Assembly: GCA_010671965.1 (NCBI GenBank)
Contig: JAAHIC010000125.1
Coordinates: 1-9,137, forward strand
Reading direction: 5' to 3'
Source of the DNA: Leptolyngbya sp. SIO4C5
GTDB taxonomy: Bacteria > Cyanobacteriota > Cyanobacteriia > Phormidesmidales > Phormidesmidaceae
Length of the DNA: 9,137 nt
The position numbers were made by a program, and so were the translations under genes. The notes beneath the pieces are model-generated. The model saw only the letters and a program-made list of their open reading frames with translations. It was not told where the DNA came from and did no database searches. Below are positions 1 to 7,795 of the stretch, piece after piece (position 1 is the stretch's first letter; every line of letters begins with the position of its first letter).

Positions 1-1
1 T

Positions 2-736
2 ATGAAAACGACCCAAAAGCTCTACGAGGGCAAAGCCAAAATCCTCTATGCCACGGAGGATGATCAGGTGCTAATCTCCCATTTCAAAGATGATGCCACC
101 GCCTTTAATGCCCAAAAGCGAGGCACCATTGCCGACAAAGGCCGGATGAACTGCGCTATTTCAACCCATCTGTTTCAGCTGCTAGAAGCCAACGGCATTG
201 CTACCCACTGGATTGATACCCCCAGCGATCGCGATATGCGGGTCAAGGCCGTCAAAATTCTGCCGCTGGAAGTGGTCGTTCGCAACATCGCCGCAGGGAG
301 TCTTTGCCGCGAAACAGGCTTAGCGCTGGGCACTGTCCTCGAACCGCCGCTGGTCGAGTTCTACTACAAGAATGATGACTTAGGCGATCCGCTGCTGACC
401 CGCGATCGCCTGCGACTGCTCAATCTAGCCACGCCAGAACAGATCGACCAGCTCACGCGGCTAGCCCTGCAGATCAATCGCATCCTGCAGGACTTCTTTC
501 AGCAGTGTGAGATTATCCTGGTGGACTTCAAGCTGGAGTTTGGCTTAGACCCGCAGCAAGCTTTACTCCTAGCTGATGAGATTAGTCCCGATACCTGCCG
601 TCTGTGGAACCAGGCTGAAGCAGATACCCGCCGCCGAATCATGGATAAAGATCGCTTTCGCCAAGATTTAGGTGACGTGGAAACAGCCTATCAAACAGTG
701 CTAGCCAGAGTAGTGGCACAGTCATCTAAGTTTTAG
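2..736 (+). CDS. purC: Phosphoribosylaminoimidazole-succinocarboxamide synthase (SAICAR synthetase)
   Basis: Cytosolic enzyme of de novo purine synthesis; it joins aspartate to CAIR using ATP to give SAICAR. The 244-residue product has the usual length of the short bacterial PurC and looks complete. Family signatures are visible in order: LYEGKAK at residues 7-13 (N-terminal ATP-binding strand), LPLEVVVRNIAAGS at 87-100, LVDFKLEFG at 173-181, DEISPDTCRLW at 192-202 and MDKDRFR at 214-220. The ATG is at base 2, so the ribosome binding site lies outside the window; LYEGKAK so close to the N-terminus supports this start. The 93-nt gap to bamA and the unrelated function suggest the next gene has its own promoter, although purC next to the omp85-lpx block is an order I recall from other cyanobacteria. 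Confidence 0.97.
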   Translation: MKTTQKLYEGKAKILYATEDDQVLISHFKDDATAFNAQKRGTIADKGRMNCAISTHLFQLLEANGIATHWIDTPSDRDMRVKAVKILPLEVVVRNIAAGSLCRETGLALGTVLEPPLVEFYYKNDDLGDPLLTRDRLRLLNLATPEQIDQLTRLALQINRILQDFFQQCEIILVDFKLEFGLDPQQALLLADEISPDTCRLWNQAEADTRRRIMDKDRFRQDLGDVETAYQTVLARVVAQSSKF

Positions 737-757
737 CTTCAGGGAGTGCGGTAGAAT

Positions 758-784
758 TTGTCCGATTGCTGAGAACTTTATAGT
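758..784 (+). promoter_or_regulatory. Weak candidate promoter for the bamA-lpx operon
   Basis: In the purC-bamA gap a good -10-like hexamer TATAGT lies at 779-784. The best upstream partner is TTGTCC at 758-763, with a short 15-nt spacer. Transcription would start near 791, leaving a leader of about 40 nt that contains the hairpin at 802-823. No purC terminator is visible, so read-through is equally possible. Confidence 0.25.
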
Positions 785-801
785 TAAGTCAATATTGGTG
801 T

Positions 802-823
802 GCTCTCCTAAATTCAGGAGAGC
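802..823 (+). promoter_or_regulatory. Hairpin sequestering the bamA Shine-Dalgarno
   Basis: GCTCTCCT at 802-809 and AGGAGAGC at 816-823 are exact reverse complements separated by a 6-nt loop (AAATTC), giving a perfect 8-bp stem. The 3' arm contains the only good Shine-Dalgarno (AGGAG, 816-820) for the bamA GTG start at 830. In RNA the folded form would hide the ribosome binding site. No U-run follows, so it is not an intrinsic terminator. The structure is seen directly; the regulatory role is inferred. Confidence 0.6.
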
Positions 824-829
824 TGCGGT

Positions 830-3268
830 GTGTGGAGTTTTTTAAGTCGAGTAACTGAAATGCGTTTATCTCCAGCCCTTCTAGCGGTTTTTACGGTTTC
901 AACAGCAGTGGGCTTGAGCGATCGCGCTCAAGCTCAAGTGCTGCACCAGCCCAAAGATAAGCTTGCTGCAGCGGAGCTTGTCGCCTCTGATTTTGCTTCC
1001 CCTGGAGTCTTACAGCCTGAGAGTGTAGACGAACCGACAGTTATTCCTCGCTTTAGCGCGGCGCAGCCGGCGATCGCTCAGGTAACTGACGAATTACCGG
1101 CTGACGAAGCCCCCGCCGAGATTGAAGATCTCTCTGTGCCAGAAACCGATCCGTCCAGCGAGCCTGAGATAGATCTGCCGGAAACTGAGACGGAAATTGA
1201 TAACAACACGGTTGAGTCGTCGCCCGCAGCACCAGACGTAGAAGATCTGCCGGCTCCCGAAGAAACCCAATTTCCTACGATCGAGGATGAGGCAGATGAT
1301 GAGCTAACTATTCCAGCTCAGCCCGCTTCCCCCGATCTTCCTGAAATTGAAGCCGAAGAAGACGCTGACGATGACTTACCAGCGGATGTAGACGAACTGC
1401 CTATTCCGCCGGAAACGACCGAACCCGTATCGCCGCCGCCTGCTGAAGAGCAAGCTGCCCCCGAACCCAGAGTGCTGGTGGCTGAAGTCGCCGTTGAAGG
1501 TCAAGATCCGCGCGGTACCCTCATCTCTCTAGACGAGCCTCTGACCGATGGGGAAACCTTGGAAGACAAGGTGTATGCGGCAGTGGAAACCCGCGCCGGC
1601 CAAACCACAACCCGGACGCAGCTGCAGCGCGACATCAACGACATTTTTGCCACGGGTTATTTCGCTGATGTCCAGGCCATTCCTGAAGATACGCCTTTAG
1701 GCGTTCGCGTGACCTTTCTGGTGCAGCCTAACCCAATATTGCAGGACGTACAGGTACGCAATAATCAGGTCTTACCGGAAGAGGTAGTCGATGAAATTTT
1801 CTCCGACCAGTATGGCCGCATCATCAACCTGCTGGAATTTCAAAATAGCATCCTCGATCTGAACGAGTGGTATCAGGAAAACGGCTATGTGCTGGCCCAG
1901 GTGACGGCTGCGCCGCAGGTTTCGCCGGACGGCGTTGTGACCCTGATTGTAGCCGAAGGCGTGATTGAAGATATTGAAGTTCGCTTTCTGACCTCCGAGG
2001 GAGAGTCCGTTGATGAAGACGGCAATCCGATTGATGGCTATACCCGTGACTTCATCATCACCCGTGAATTTCAGGCTGAATCGGGCGAAGTGTTCCAGCA
2101 GCAGGAAATTCAGCGTGACTTAGAGCGGGTCTTTAGACTGGGTATTTTTGAAGATGTACGGCTTTCGCTGGAGCCGGGTGACGAAGATCCACGCCAGGTA
2201 GACGTAGTGGTCAACGTGACGGAGCGCAGCACCGGCTCGATCGCAGCGGGTCTAGGCTTCAACTTTACGGGCGATCTTTTTGGTACTGTCAGCTATCGTC
2301 AGGACAACTTTGGCGGCAACAACCAGAAGCTAGCCGCCGAAGCTCAGCTCAGCTTCCGCGATTTGCTGTTTGATATCAGCTTTACCGATCCCTGGATTGC
2401 GGGCGATCCCTTCCGCACTTCCTATACGGTCAATGCCTTTGCCCGTCGGGCCACTTCCCTGGTCTTTGACAATGGTCAAACTGACGTAGATCTGCCCAAT
2501 GGCGACAATGTTCGGGTGGGTCGCCTAGGCGGCGGCATCAGCTTCAGCCGCCCTCTCAGCAATGGCTGGCGGGCTTCCTTAGGCACTCAAATTCAGAGAG
2601 TGACTACTCAGGACGCAGATGGAGACACCCAAGCCTTTGATGCTCTGGGAAATCCGCTGACCATCAGTGACGATGGTTCGGACGATCTGTGGACAGTTCA
2701 GTTTGGCGTTGTGCGCGATCGCCGCAACGATCCCTTTAATCCGACCGGGGGCAGTCTGCTGCGGTTGGGAACGGAGCAGTCGATTCCGCTGGGTTCAGGC
2801 AGCATTTTCTTAAATCGTCTGCGCGGTAGCTACAGTCAGTATGTTCCGGTCAATTTCCTCCGCATTGGAGAAGGCCCGCAGGCGTTAGCGTTTAATATTC
2901 AGGGCGGTCATGTTTTAGGTGATTTGCCACCTTATGAAGCTTTTGCTTTGGGCGGCACTAACTCAGTGCGCGGCTATGATGAAGGAGAGGTCGCCAGTGG
3001 TCGTAGCTATATCCAGGCAACTGCTGAATACCGCTTTCCGCTCTTTTCTTTCCTGGGAGGGGCCGTCTTCTTAGACTATGCCACCGATTTAGGCAGCGGT
3101 GACGCCGTACCCGGGGCGCCCGGCCCGGTGCGCGATAAGCCCGGCGATGGCTTTGGCTATGGCGCAGGGGTGCGAATTCAAACGCCTTTTGGCCCCATTC
3201 GTATAGACTACGGCTTCAACGATCAGGGGGATGGCCGCCTGCACTTCGGCATTGGAGAACGTTTCTAA
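830..3268 (+). CDS. bamA: Outer membrane protein assembly factor, Omp85/BamA family
   Basis: Omp85-family protein that folds and inserts beta-barrel proteins into the outer membrane. At 812 residues, it shows a signal peptide (hydrophobic core about 15-29, probable cleavage after AQA at 33-35). Next is a long Asp/Glu/Pro-rich stretch (about 84-213), then three POTRA repeats (about 214-300, 302-377, 379-466), the number known for cyanobacterial Omp85. The C-terminal barrel (about 468-812) includes [13 protein letters not shown] (629-641), the loop-6 motif VRGYDEG (713-719) and a last strand ending in Phe. The GTG at 830 is preferred because AGGAG lies 9 nt upstream. An in-frame ATG at 860 (residue 11) begins a more typical signal peptide but has no Shine-Dalgarno. 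The stop overlaps the lpxC start by one base (TAATG), implying translational coupling. It could be named omp85; a TamA-like role is unlikely given three POTRAs and the lpx context. Confidence 0.95.
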   Translation: MWSFLSRVTEMRLSPALLAVFTVSTAVGLSDRAQAQVLHQPKDKLAAAELVASDFASPGVLQPESVDEPTVIPRFSAAQPAIAQVTDELPADEAPAEIEDLSVPETDPSSEPEIDLPETETEIDNNTVESSPAAPDVEDLPAPEETQFPTIEDEADDELTIPAQPASPDLPEIEAEEDADDDLPADVDELPIPPETTEPVSPPPAEEQAAPEPRVLVAEVAVEGQDPRGTLISLDEPLTDGETLEDKVYAAVETRAGQTTTRTQLQRDINDIFATGYFADVQAIPEDTPLGVRVTFLVQPNPILQDVQVRNNQVLPEEVVDEIFSDQYGRIINLLEFQNSILDLNEWYQENGYVLAQVTAAPQVSPDGVVTLIVAEGVIEDIEVRFLTSEGESVDEDGNPIDGYTRDFIITREFQAESGEVFQQQEIQRDLERVFRLGIFEDVRLSLEPGDEDPRQVDVVVNVTERSTGSIAAGLGFNFTGDLFGTVSYRQDNFGGNNQKLAAEAQLSFRDLLFDISFTDPWIAGDPFRTSYTVNAFARRATSLVFDNGQTDVDLPNGDNVRVGRLGGGISFSRPLSNGWRASLGTQIQRVTTQDADGDTQAFDALGNPLTISDDGSDDLWTVQFGVVRDRRNDPFNPTGGSLLRLGTEQSIPLGSGSIFLNRLRGSYSQYVPVNFLRIGEGPQALAFNIQGGHVLGDLPPYEAFALGGTNSVRGYDEGEVASGRSYIQATAEYRFPLFSFLGGAVFLDYATDLGSGDAVPGAPGPVRDKPGDGFGYGAGVRIQTPFGPIRIDYGFNDQGDGRLHFGIGERF

Positions 3269-4173
3269 TGAGTCAGTCCACGAGTCCGCTCAAGCCTGCC
3301 GCAGTGACACAAAGCCGACATCAGCAGACTTTAGCGGCGGGGTTTGAGCGATCGGGGGTAGGACTCCATTCTGGGCAGATAGCTCAGGTACGGGTCCTGC
3401 CCGCTCCGCCTCAGACGGGCCGATACTTTATTCGCACAGATTTATCGGACGTCCAGATTCCGGCAGCCGTCGCGGCAGTCTGTCAAACTACGCTGTCTAC
3501 CGAACTGGCCCAGGGAAATGCCACTGTACGAACTGTAGAGCATTTGCTGGCAGCGCTGGCAGCCATGGGCGTTGACAATGCCCGGATTGAGATCGATGGC
3601 CCAGAACTGCCCTTGTTAGATGGTTCAGCGCGGGTTTGGGCAGAGGCGATCGCGGCAGCAGGCGTCGTCTCCCAAGCAGAACCTTGCTTAACGCGATCGC
3701 TGTCAGCCCCAGTACATGTCCAAAAAGCAGATGCCTTTGTCAGCGCCGTGCCCGCCCCGGTGCCCCGCTTTACCTATGGCATTGACTTCGAGTCCAGCGC
3801 CATCGGCAATCAGTGGCATAGCTGGTCGCCTCGCACAGGAGACTTTACTACCGAGATTGCGCCCGCTCGCACCTTTGGCCTCGCTCACCAAATTGACTAT
3901 TTGCGCGGTCAGGGGCTGATTAAAGGTGGCAGCTTAGAAAATGCTCTGGTCTGCGATCGCTCAGGCTGGCTAAATCCACCGCTGCGGTTTGAAAATGAGC
4001 CTGCCCGTCATAAGCTGCTTGATCTGCTAGGCGATTTAAGCCTGCTGGGCTGCTGGCCCAATGCCCACATCGTGGCTTACAAAGCTAGTCATCAGCTTCA
4101 CGTACAGCTAGCGGCTAAACTTTCCTCTCAATGGGTGACTAGCAAGGATGACGCTCAAATGGGAGAATCTTAA
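3268..4173 (+). CDS. lpxC: UDP-3-O-acyl-N-acetylglucosamine deacetylase
   Basis: Zinc amidase that removes the acetyl group from UDP-3-O-acyl-GlcNAc, the committed step of lipid A synthesis, in the cytosol. The 301 residues match the family length (E. coli about 305). By alignment from memory to the E. coli enzyme, the zinc ligands are H92 (in TVEHLLAAL), H248 and D252 (in HKLLDLLGD), with E91, D256 and H275 as the other active-site residues. Further signatures are GVGLHSG (30-36), ELPLLDGSA (113-121) and ARTFGL (200-205). All expected catalytic residues are present. The ATG overlaps the bamA stop; GGAG at 3254-3257 lies 10 nt upstream. Residues 1-20 are a poorly conserved extension before the [15 protein letters not shown] core. 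Confidence 0.97.
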   Translation: MSQSTSPLKPAAVTQSRHQQTLAAGFERSGVGLHSGQIAQVRVLPAPPQTGRYFIRTDLSDVQIPAAVAAVCQTTLSTELAQGNATVRTVEHLLAALAAMGVDNARIEIDGPELPLLDGSARVWAEAIAAAGVVSQAEPCLTRSLSAPVHVQKADAFVSAVPAPVPRFTYGIDFESSAIGNQWHSWSPRTGDFTTEIAPARTFGLAHQIDYLRGQGLIKGGSLENALVCDRSGWLNPPLRFENEPARHKLLDLLGDLSLLGCWPNAHIVAYKASHQLHVQLAAKLSSQWVTSKDDAQMGES

Positions 4174-4191
4174 AAGTTCTTAGGGAACTTT
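4173..4191 (+). other. Perfect 7-bp hairpin between lpxC and fabZ
   Basis: AAAGTTC (4173-4179) and GAACTTT (4185-4191) are exact reverse complements around a 5-nt loop (TTAGG), starting on the last base of the lpxC stop codon. It is followed by GTCCCCATA rather than a U-run, so it is not a standard terminator. It could protect or define an mRNA end after lpxC. A shorter dyad, GTTGA-AG-TCAAC (4210-4221), lies just before the fabZ start. Function is unknown. Confidence 0.4.
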
Positions 4192-4223
4192 GTCCCCATA
4201 TTTTGCTCTGTTGAAGTCAACCA

Positions 4224-4736
4224 ATGTCTATCTTGACTAACGCAAACGCTACGAATCATGCGACCTCAACTGAAGTGTCAGACACGCTGGAAGAGGCCGC
4301 TGTTCAGACGACTTTCACACTGGAGGAGATTCAGCAGCTACTCCCCCATCGCTATCCTTTTGCCTTAGTCGATCGCATTATTGACTATATTCCAGGTAAA
4401 CAGGCTGTCGGCATTAAAAATGTCACTTTCAATGAACCGCACTTTCAGGGCCATTTTCCCGGTCGGCCAATTATGCCTGGCGTTCTGATTGTGGAGGCGA
4501 TGGCCCAGGTGGGCGGCATCGTCTTGACCCAAATGCCCGGCGTTACTGGGCTTTGCATGTTTGCGGGTATTGATAAAGTGCGCTTTCGCCGTCCGGTTGT
4601 GCCGGGTGATCAGCTAGTGATGACGGTTGAACTGCTCTCAGTCAAGCGAATGCGCTTTGGTAAAATGCAGGCCAAAGCTGAGGTAGACGGACAGCTAGTT
4701 GCAGGCGGAGAACTGATGTTTTCCGTGGTGGATTAG
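4224..4736 (+). CDS. fabZ: 3-hydroxyacyl-ACP dehydratase FabZ
   Basis: Hot-dog-fold dehydratase of type II fatty acid synthesis; it converts (3R)-hydroxyacyl-ACP to trans-2-enoyl-ACP. The core signature [13 protein letters not shown] (39-51) is followed by the catalytic helix region [20 protein letters not shown] (76-95), with His77 and Glu91 as the expected catalytic pair. The 170-residue length exceeds the usual 145-150 because of an N-terminal extension of about 28 Ser/Thr/Ala-rich residues before [13 protein letters not shown]. No convincing Shine-Dalgarno precedes the ATG at 4224, so the exact start is uncertain. FabZ and LpxA use the same hydroxyacyl-ACP pool, which explains the position among lpx genes. 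The stop TAG is followed at once by TGA. Confidence 0.96.
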   Translation: MSILTNANATNHATSTEVSDTLEEAAVQTTFTLEEIQQLLPHRYPFALVDRIIDYIPGKQAVGIKNVTFNEPHFQGHFPGRPIMPGVLIVEAMAQVGGIVLTQMPGVTGLCMFAGIDKVRFRRPVVPGDQLVMTVELLSVKRMRFGKMQAKAEVDGQLVAGGELMFSVVD

Positions 4737-4740
4737 TGAC

Positions 4741-4809
4741 ATGTTTGACCGTTATGAATCGATCGCCCACGGGCATCTGATGCGCTGGCTGCCGGAGGCA
4801 TTTCTTTGA
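4741..4809 (+). CDS. Possible 22-codon leader ORF coupled to lpxA
   Basis: The 69-nt gap between fabZ and lpxA is almost filled by an ATG-initiated ORF of 22 codons (MFDRYESIAHGHLMRWLPEA, then FL). It starts 4 nt after the fabZ stop, and its TGA (4807-4809) overlaps the TTG start of lpxA (4806-4808) as TTGA. The lpxA Shine-Dalgarno lies inside it. This is the arrangement expected of a translational coupler or regulatory leader peptide. There is no strong Shine-Dalgarno of its own (only GTGGTGG just upstream), and a 22-codon open frame can arise by chance. I recognise no homologue. Confidence 0.3.
   Translation: MFDRYESIAHGHLMRWLPEAFL
4794..4798 (+). promoter_or_regulatory. Shine-Dalgarno fixing the lpxA TTG start
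   Basis: GGAGG lies 7 nt before the TTG at 4806. The lpxA frame has an in-frame TGA at 4755 and no ATG/GTG between that stop and 4806, so this site decides the rare start codon. Confidence 0.8.
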
Positions 4810-5612
4810 ATACGCTGATTCATCCTACTGCCGTTGTTCACCCTCACGCTGAGCTTCACCCCAGCGTTAAGGTCGGTCCCTATGCCGTCATCGGCGAGAA
4901 GGTTTCGGTGGGACCAGAAACCGTAATTGGTTCCCACGTTATTTTGGAAGGGCATACGGAAATTGGGGCGCACAATCAGATTTTTCCGGGGGCCGCTATT
5001 GGTTTAGAGCCGCAGGATCTTAAATATGACGGTTCGCTAAGCCTGGTCAAAATCGGGGATAACAACTCAATTCGAGAATACGTTACCATCAATCGCCCCA
5101 CTCGCTTTGGTGAAGAAACGCGCATCGGCAACAATAATCTGCTCATGGCTTATGCCCATGTGGCCCATAACTGCCTGATTGCCGACCAGGTGATTATTGC
5201 TAATTCGGTAGCCCTAGCCGGACATATTTATATTGAGTCAAATGCCCGGCTGAGCGGCCTGGTGGGTGTCCATCAGTTTGTCCATATCGGCCAGCATTCA
5301 ATGATTGGTGGCATGAGCCGCATCGATCGCGATGTCCCTCCCTACATGATTGTCGAGGGCAATCCGTCACGGGTACGTGCCCTCAACCAAATTGGGCTGC
5401 AGCGGGCAGGACTGGCTGAGATTGACCAGGGCCAGCGATACCGGGAACTAAAGCAGGCTTTTCGCCTAATTTATCGCTCTAAACTGCCACTCAACGAAGC
5501 TTTGTCCCGGCTAGAGGCGCTGAACCACAACAGTTACGTACAGCATCTACAGCAGTTCTTGCAGGCTTCTCAGCAGCCTGGACGGCGCGGCCCTATCCCC
5601 GGAAATAAGTAA
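4806..5612 (+). CDS. lpxA: Acyl-ACP--UDP-N-acetylglucosamine O-acyltransferase
   Basis: First lipid A enzyme: transfers an R-3-hydroxyacyl chain from ACP to the 3-OH of UDP-GlcNAc. The protein is a homotrimeric left-handed beta-helix. Hexapeptide-type repeats run from IHPTAVV (residue 5) to about 190, followed by a helical C-terminus; 268 residues is near the family length (E. coli 262). Aligned from memory to E. coli LpxA, H121 (AHVAHN) is the catalytic base (H125 there), with H118, H140 (AGH) and H156 (VHQF) also conserved, as is the VPPYMIVEGNPSRV region (177-190). G169 falls at the hydrocarbon-ruler position that is Gly in E. coli, which would allow a long (about C14) chain; this is inference. 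Initiates at TTG with a strong Shine-Dalgarno, possibly coupled to the small ORF that overlaps it. Confidence 0.96.
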   Translation: MNTLIHPTAVVHPHAELHPSVKVGPYAVIGEKVSVGPETVIGSHVILEGHTEIGAHNQIFPGAAIGLEPQDLKYDGSLSLVKIGDNNSIREYVTINRPTRFGEETRIGNNNLLMAYAHVAHNCLIADQVIIANSVALAGHIYIESNARLSGLVGVHQFVHIGQHSMIGGMSRIDRDVPPYMIVEGNPSRVRALNQIGLQRAGLAEIDQGQRYRELKQAFRLIYRSKLPLNEALSRLEALNHNSYVQHLQQFLQASQQPGRRGPIPGNK

Positions 5613-5637
5613 GGCGACTGCCGTTTTTTTAATTAGC

Positions 5638-6870
5638 ATGAGTGAGGTGTGTCGGGTGAATACGTCAACCCAGTCGCCGTCGATTTTACCGCCTGGGCTA
5701 AAGCTGAAAATTTTTATCAGCACGGGAGAAGTTTCGGGTGATTTGCAGGGGGCGCTGCTGATTGCAGCCCTCAAGCGGCAGGCGGCTAATCGCGGTTGGG
5801 CGCTAGAGGTTGTTGCCACTGGGGGCGATCGCATGGCCGCAGCCGGGGCTACTTTGCTAGGCAACACCAGCGCTATTGGTGCCGTCGGCATTTTTGAATC
5901 CTGGCCTTACCTAATTCCCACGTTGCGGCTGCAGGGACGGGTGAAGCAGTATTTGCGCAATCATCCGCCTGACTTAGCCATCCTCATTGACTACATGGGG
6001 CCAAACCTGGCCATTGGCAGCTATCTGCGTGAAAGCTTACCCAAGCTGCCGATTGTTTACTACATTGCGCCGCAGCAGTGGGTTTGGGGTGCTTTTCTAG
6101 AGCGAGATACCCGTCGCATTCTCGCGGTGTGCGATCGCCTGCTGGCAATTTTTCCCGCCGAGGCTAAGTTCTATCAGCGCTATGGCGGCGATGTTACCTG
6201 GGTGGGTCATCCCCTGATCGATCGCATGGCTCAGGCGCCCGATCGCCAGCAGGCGAGAGCTACGCTACAGCTCAACGCAGAAGATACTGTGATTACGCTG
6301 CTGCCCGCCTCTAGGAAGCAGGAACTGCGATATTTGCTGCCCGTCATGTTAGAAGCGGCCCAGCAAATTCAGGCAAAGCTGCCCGCTGTGAAATTTTTAA
6401 TTCCGGCCTCGCTGCCGCAGTTTCAGCAAATGATTCGACAGGCGATCGCGCCGTACCTGCTATCCAATATTAGAATCACTGCCGAGAGTCAGACCGCGAT
6501 CGCCGCCTCGGATTTAGCCATCACCAAGTCTGGCACCGTCAACTTAGAGATTGCCCTGATGAACGTGCCACAGGTGGTACTGTACCGTCTTAACCCAGTC
6601 ACCGCCTGGATTGCCCAGCATTTGCTGAAATTTTCCGCTCCCTTTATCTCGCCGGTCAACCTGGTTGAAATGCGCTCGGTGGTGCCTGAACTGCTGCAGC
6701 AGCAGGCAACACCTGAGGCAGTCGTGGCGGCGGCTCTGCCGCTGCTGCGAGAGGAAGCGAGGCGATCGCAAATGCTGGCAGACTATCAGAGCGTACGTCA
6801 GAGTCTAGGGGAACCGGGCGTCTGCGATCGCGCTGCCAGCGTCATGCTGGATATGTTAGCGGCAGGATAG
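5638..6870 (+). CDS. lpxB: Lipid-A-disaccharide synthase
   Basis: Family GT19, GT-B-fold glycosyltransferase joining UDP-2,3-diacylglucosamine to lipid X (2,3-diacylglucosamine 1-phosphate) to make the lipid A disaccharide at the inner face of the cytoplasmic membrane. Visible signatures: STGEVSGDLQGA (28-39), LIDYMGPN (116-123, where many proteobacterial forms have DxPDFN), APQQWVWG (144-151), WVGHPLID (188-195), LLPASRKQE (221-229, often LLPGSR) and ITKSGTVNLEIAL (295-307). Length 410 is slightly above the E. coli form (382) because of about 20 extra N-terminal residues. ATG 5638 has no Shine-Dalgarno. GTG at 5656 (residue 7) has GAGG at 5644-5647, 8 nt upstream, and may be the real start; both precede the conserved KIFISTGEVSGD. 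Spacing to lpxA is 25 nt. No clear terminator follows it. Confidence 0.95.
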   Translation: MSEVCRVNTSTQSPSILPPGLKLKIFISTGEVSGDLQGALLIAALKRQAANRGWALEVVATGGDRMAAAGATLLGNTSAIGAVGIFESWPYLIPTLRLQGRVKQYLRNHPPDLAILIDYMGPNLAIGSYLRESLPKLPIVYYIAPQQWVWGAFLERDTRRILAVCDRLLAIFPAEAKFYQRYGGDVTWVGHPLIDRMAQAPDRQQARATLQLNAEDTVITLLPASRKQELRYLLPVMLEAAQQIQAKLPAVKFLIPASLPQFQQMIRQAIAPYLLSNIRITAESQTAIAASDLAITKSGTVNLEIALMNVPQVVLYRLNPVTAWIAQHLLKFSAPFISPVNLVEMRSVVPELLQQQATPEAVVAAALPLLREEARRSQMLADYQSVRQSLGEPGVCDRAASVMLDMLAAG

Positions 6871-7014
6871 GGGCGATCGTCCTGAGCAGAACAATACGAG
6901 ATACTATGAATTCGCACGCTTTTAGTAGGGCGATGCGGTGTCTGACGTAGGACAGATAGATTAAGTGATGTCATCTATGCCTATACTGAGGCGATACGGT
7001 GTTAGGAGGCCCTT
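6871..7014 (+). promoter_or_regulatory. exbB upstream region: candidate promoter, dyad and direct repeat
   Basis: The 144-nt gap between lpxB and exbB has no terminator-like U-run. A good -10 hexamer TATACT lies at 6982-6987; no strong -35 is visible (TTAAGT at 6961-6966, 15-nt spacer). Just upstream is an inverted repeat ATAGAT (6956-6961) / ATCTAT (6973-6978), which contains a second dyad GATG-T-CATC (6967-6975); it covers the -35 zone and could be an operator. A 13-nt direct repeat GGCGATRCGGTGT occurs at 6929-6941 and 6990-7002. The exbB Shine-Dalgarno AGGAGG is at 7004-7009. I see no match to a canonical Fur box. Confidence 0.4.
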
Positions 7015-7758
7015 GTGAATATAGCTGAGATTTTTGCGCAGGGCGGCATTGCCATGTGGCCGCTGCTGTTTCTGTCAATTCTGGCTCTAGGCACAATTAT
7101 TGAGCGAATTTGGTTTTGGTCCAAGATTTTGACCCGTGAGCGGGAGGTGGCAGGCCGCGTTTTAGAGGCGGCTCGCCGCGAATGGACTGCCGCAACTCAC
7201 ATCGCTCAGCGAGCCGGTAATTTACCGATGGGGCGTTTTCTCTACGCTGCCCTGAAGCTATTAAATCCCGATCCGGAAGTGTTCCGCCTAGCCCTAGAAA
7301 CCTCAGCTAACGAAGAATTAGCCACAATGCGCCGTGGTGAAAAAGTTCTAGAAGCTGTAATTGCCCTAGCACCGCTGTTAGGTTTGTTGGGCACGGTTGT
7401 AGGTTTGATTAACTCTTTAGGATCAATTCGCCTGAGTGACTTGGGCGGAGACGCAACAGCGGAGACAGCTTTAGGCATTGGTGAAGCCCTGATCAGTACC
7501 GCTGCGGGCTTGGTAATTGCTATTGTCAGCCTGGCTTTTTTCCGGCTGTTTCAGGGCTTCGTGCTGGGTCAGGCTAAAGTCTTTCGCCAGTCAGGCAGCG
7601 AGCTAGAACTACTTTATCGCCAAGCTTACGCCGCCACAGACGGCAAGCCTAGTAGCTTGAGTGCACCGTTGAATACTGAAATGCCGCCACCGCCGCCACC
7701 AACCCCGCTCAAGCCAGAACCCAAGACAGAAAAGCGACCGCCCGCCGATAACTTCTAA
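7015..7758 (+). CDS. exbB: MotA/TolQ/ExbB-type proton channel protein
   Basis: Inner-membrane subunit of an ExbB/ExbD (TolQ/TolR) motor that uses the proton gradient to drive work at the outer membrane. The 247-residue product has three predicted membrane segments: about 12-34, 113-137 and 158-182. TM2 carries the family motif APLLGLLGTVVGLI (119-132). T127 and T162 match the pore-lining threonines of E. coli ExbB, and E157 in GIGEAL matches its conserved glutamate. After residue 205 a low-complexity tail includes six consecutive prolines (224-229) and Lys/Glu repeats, predicted cytoplasmic from family topology. GTG start with AGGAGG 5 nt upstream. Followed 37 nt later by exbD. No tonB, tolA or receptor gene is present, so ExbB and TolQ cannot be separated; the symbol is by family habit. 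Confidence 0.9.
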   Translation: MNIAEIFAQGGIAMWPLLFLSILALGTIIERIWFWSKILTREREVAGRVLEAARREWTAATHIAQRAGNLPMGRFLYAALKLLNPDPEVFRLALETSANEELATMRRGEKVLEAVIALAPLLGLLGTVVGLINSLGSIRLSDLGGDATAETALGIGEALISTAAGLVIAIVSLAFFRLFQGFVLGQAKVFRQSGSELELLYRQAYAATDGKPSSLSAPLNTEMPPPPPPTPLKPEPKTEKRPPADNF

Positions 7759-7795
7759 GGATCCAACGCCCAACGCCTATCTCCCATAGTCATTT

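Noticed and set aside
3703..3919. Overlapping ORFs of 62 (minus) and 67 (plus, alternate frame) codons inside lpxC.
   Set aside because: They are shadows of lpxC, which has all its catalytic residues in the main frame; low-complexity Pro/Ala/Leu translation is typical of out-of-frame reading.
6906..6950. A 14-codon ATG ORF in the lpxB-exbB gap.
   Set aside because: No ribosome binding site, no recognisable product, and too short to distinguish from chance.
6968..7018. A 16-codon ORF ending in TGA that overlaps the exbB GTG start (GTGA), like the one before lpxA.
   Set aside because: Its start lies upstream of the likely -10 box at 6982-6987, so it would not be transcribed from that promoter, it has no Shine-Dalgarno, and it is very short. 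Chance is the simpler reading.
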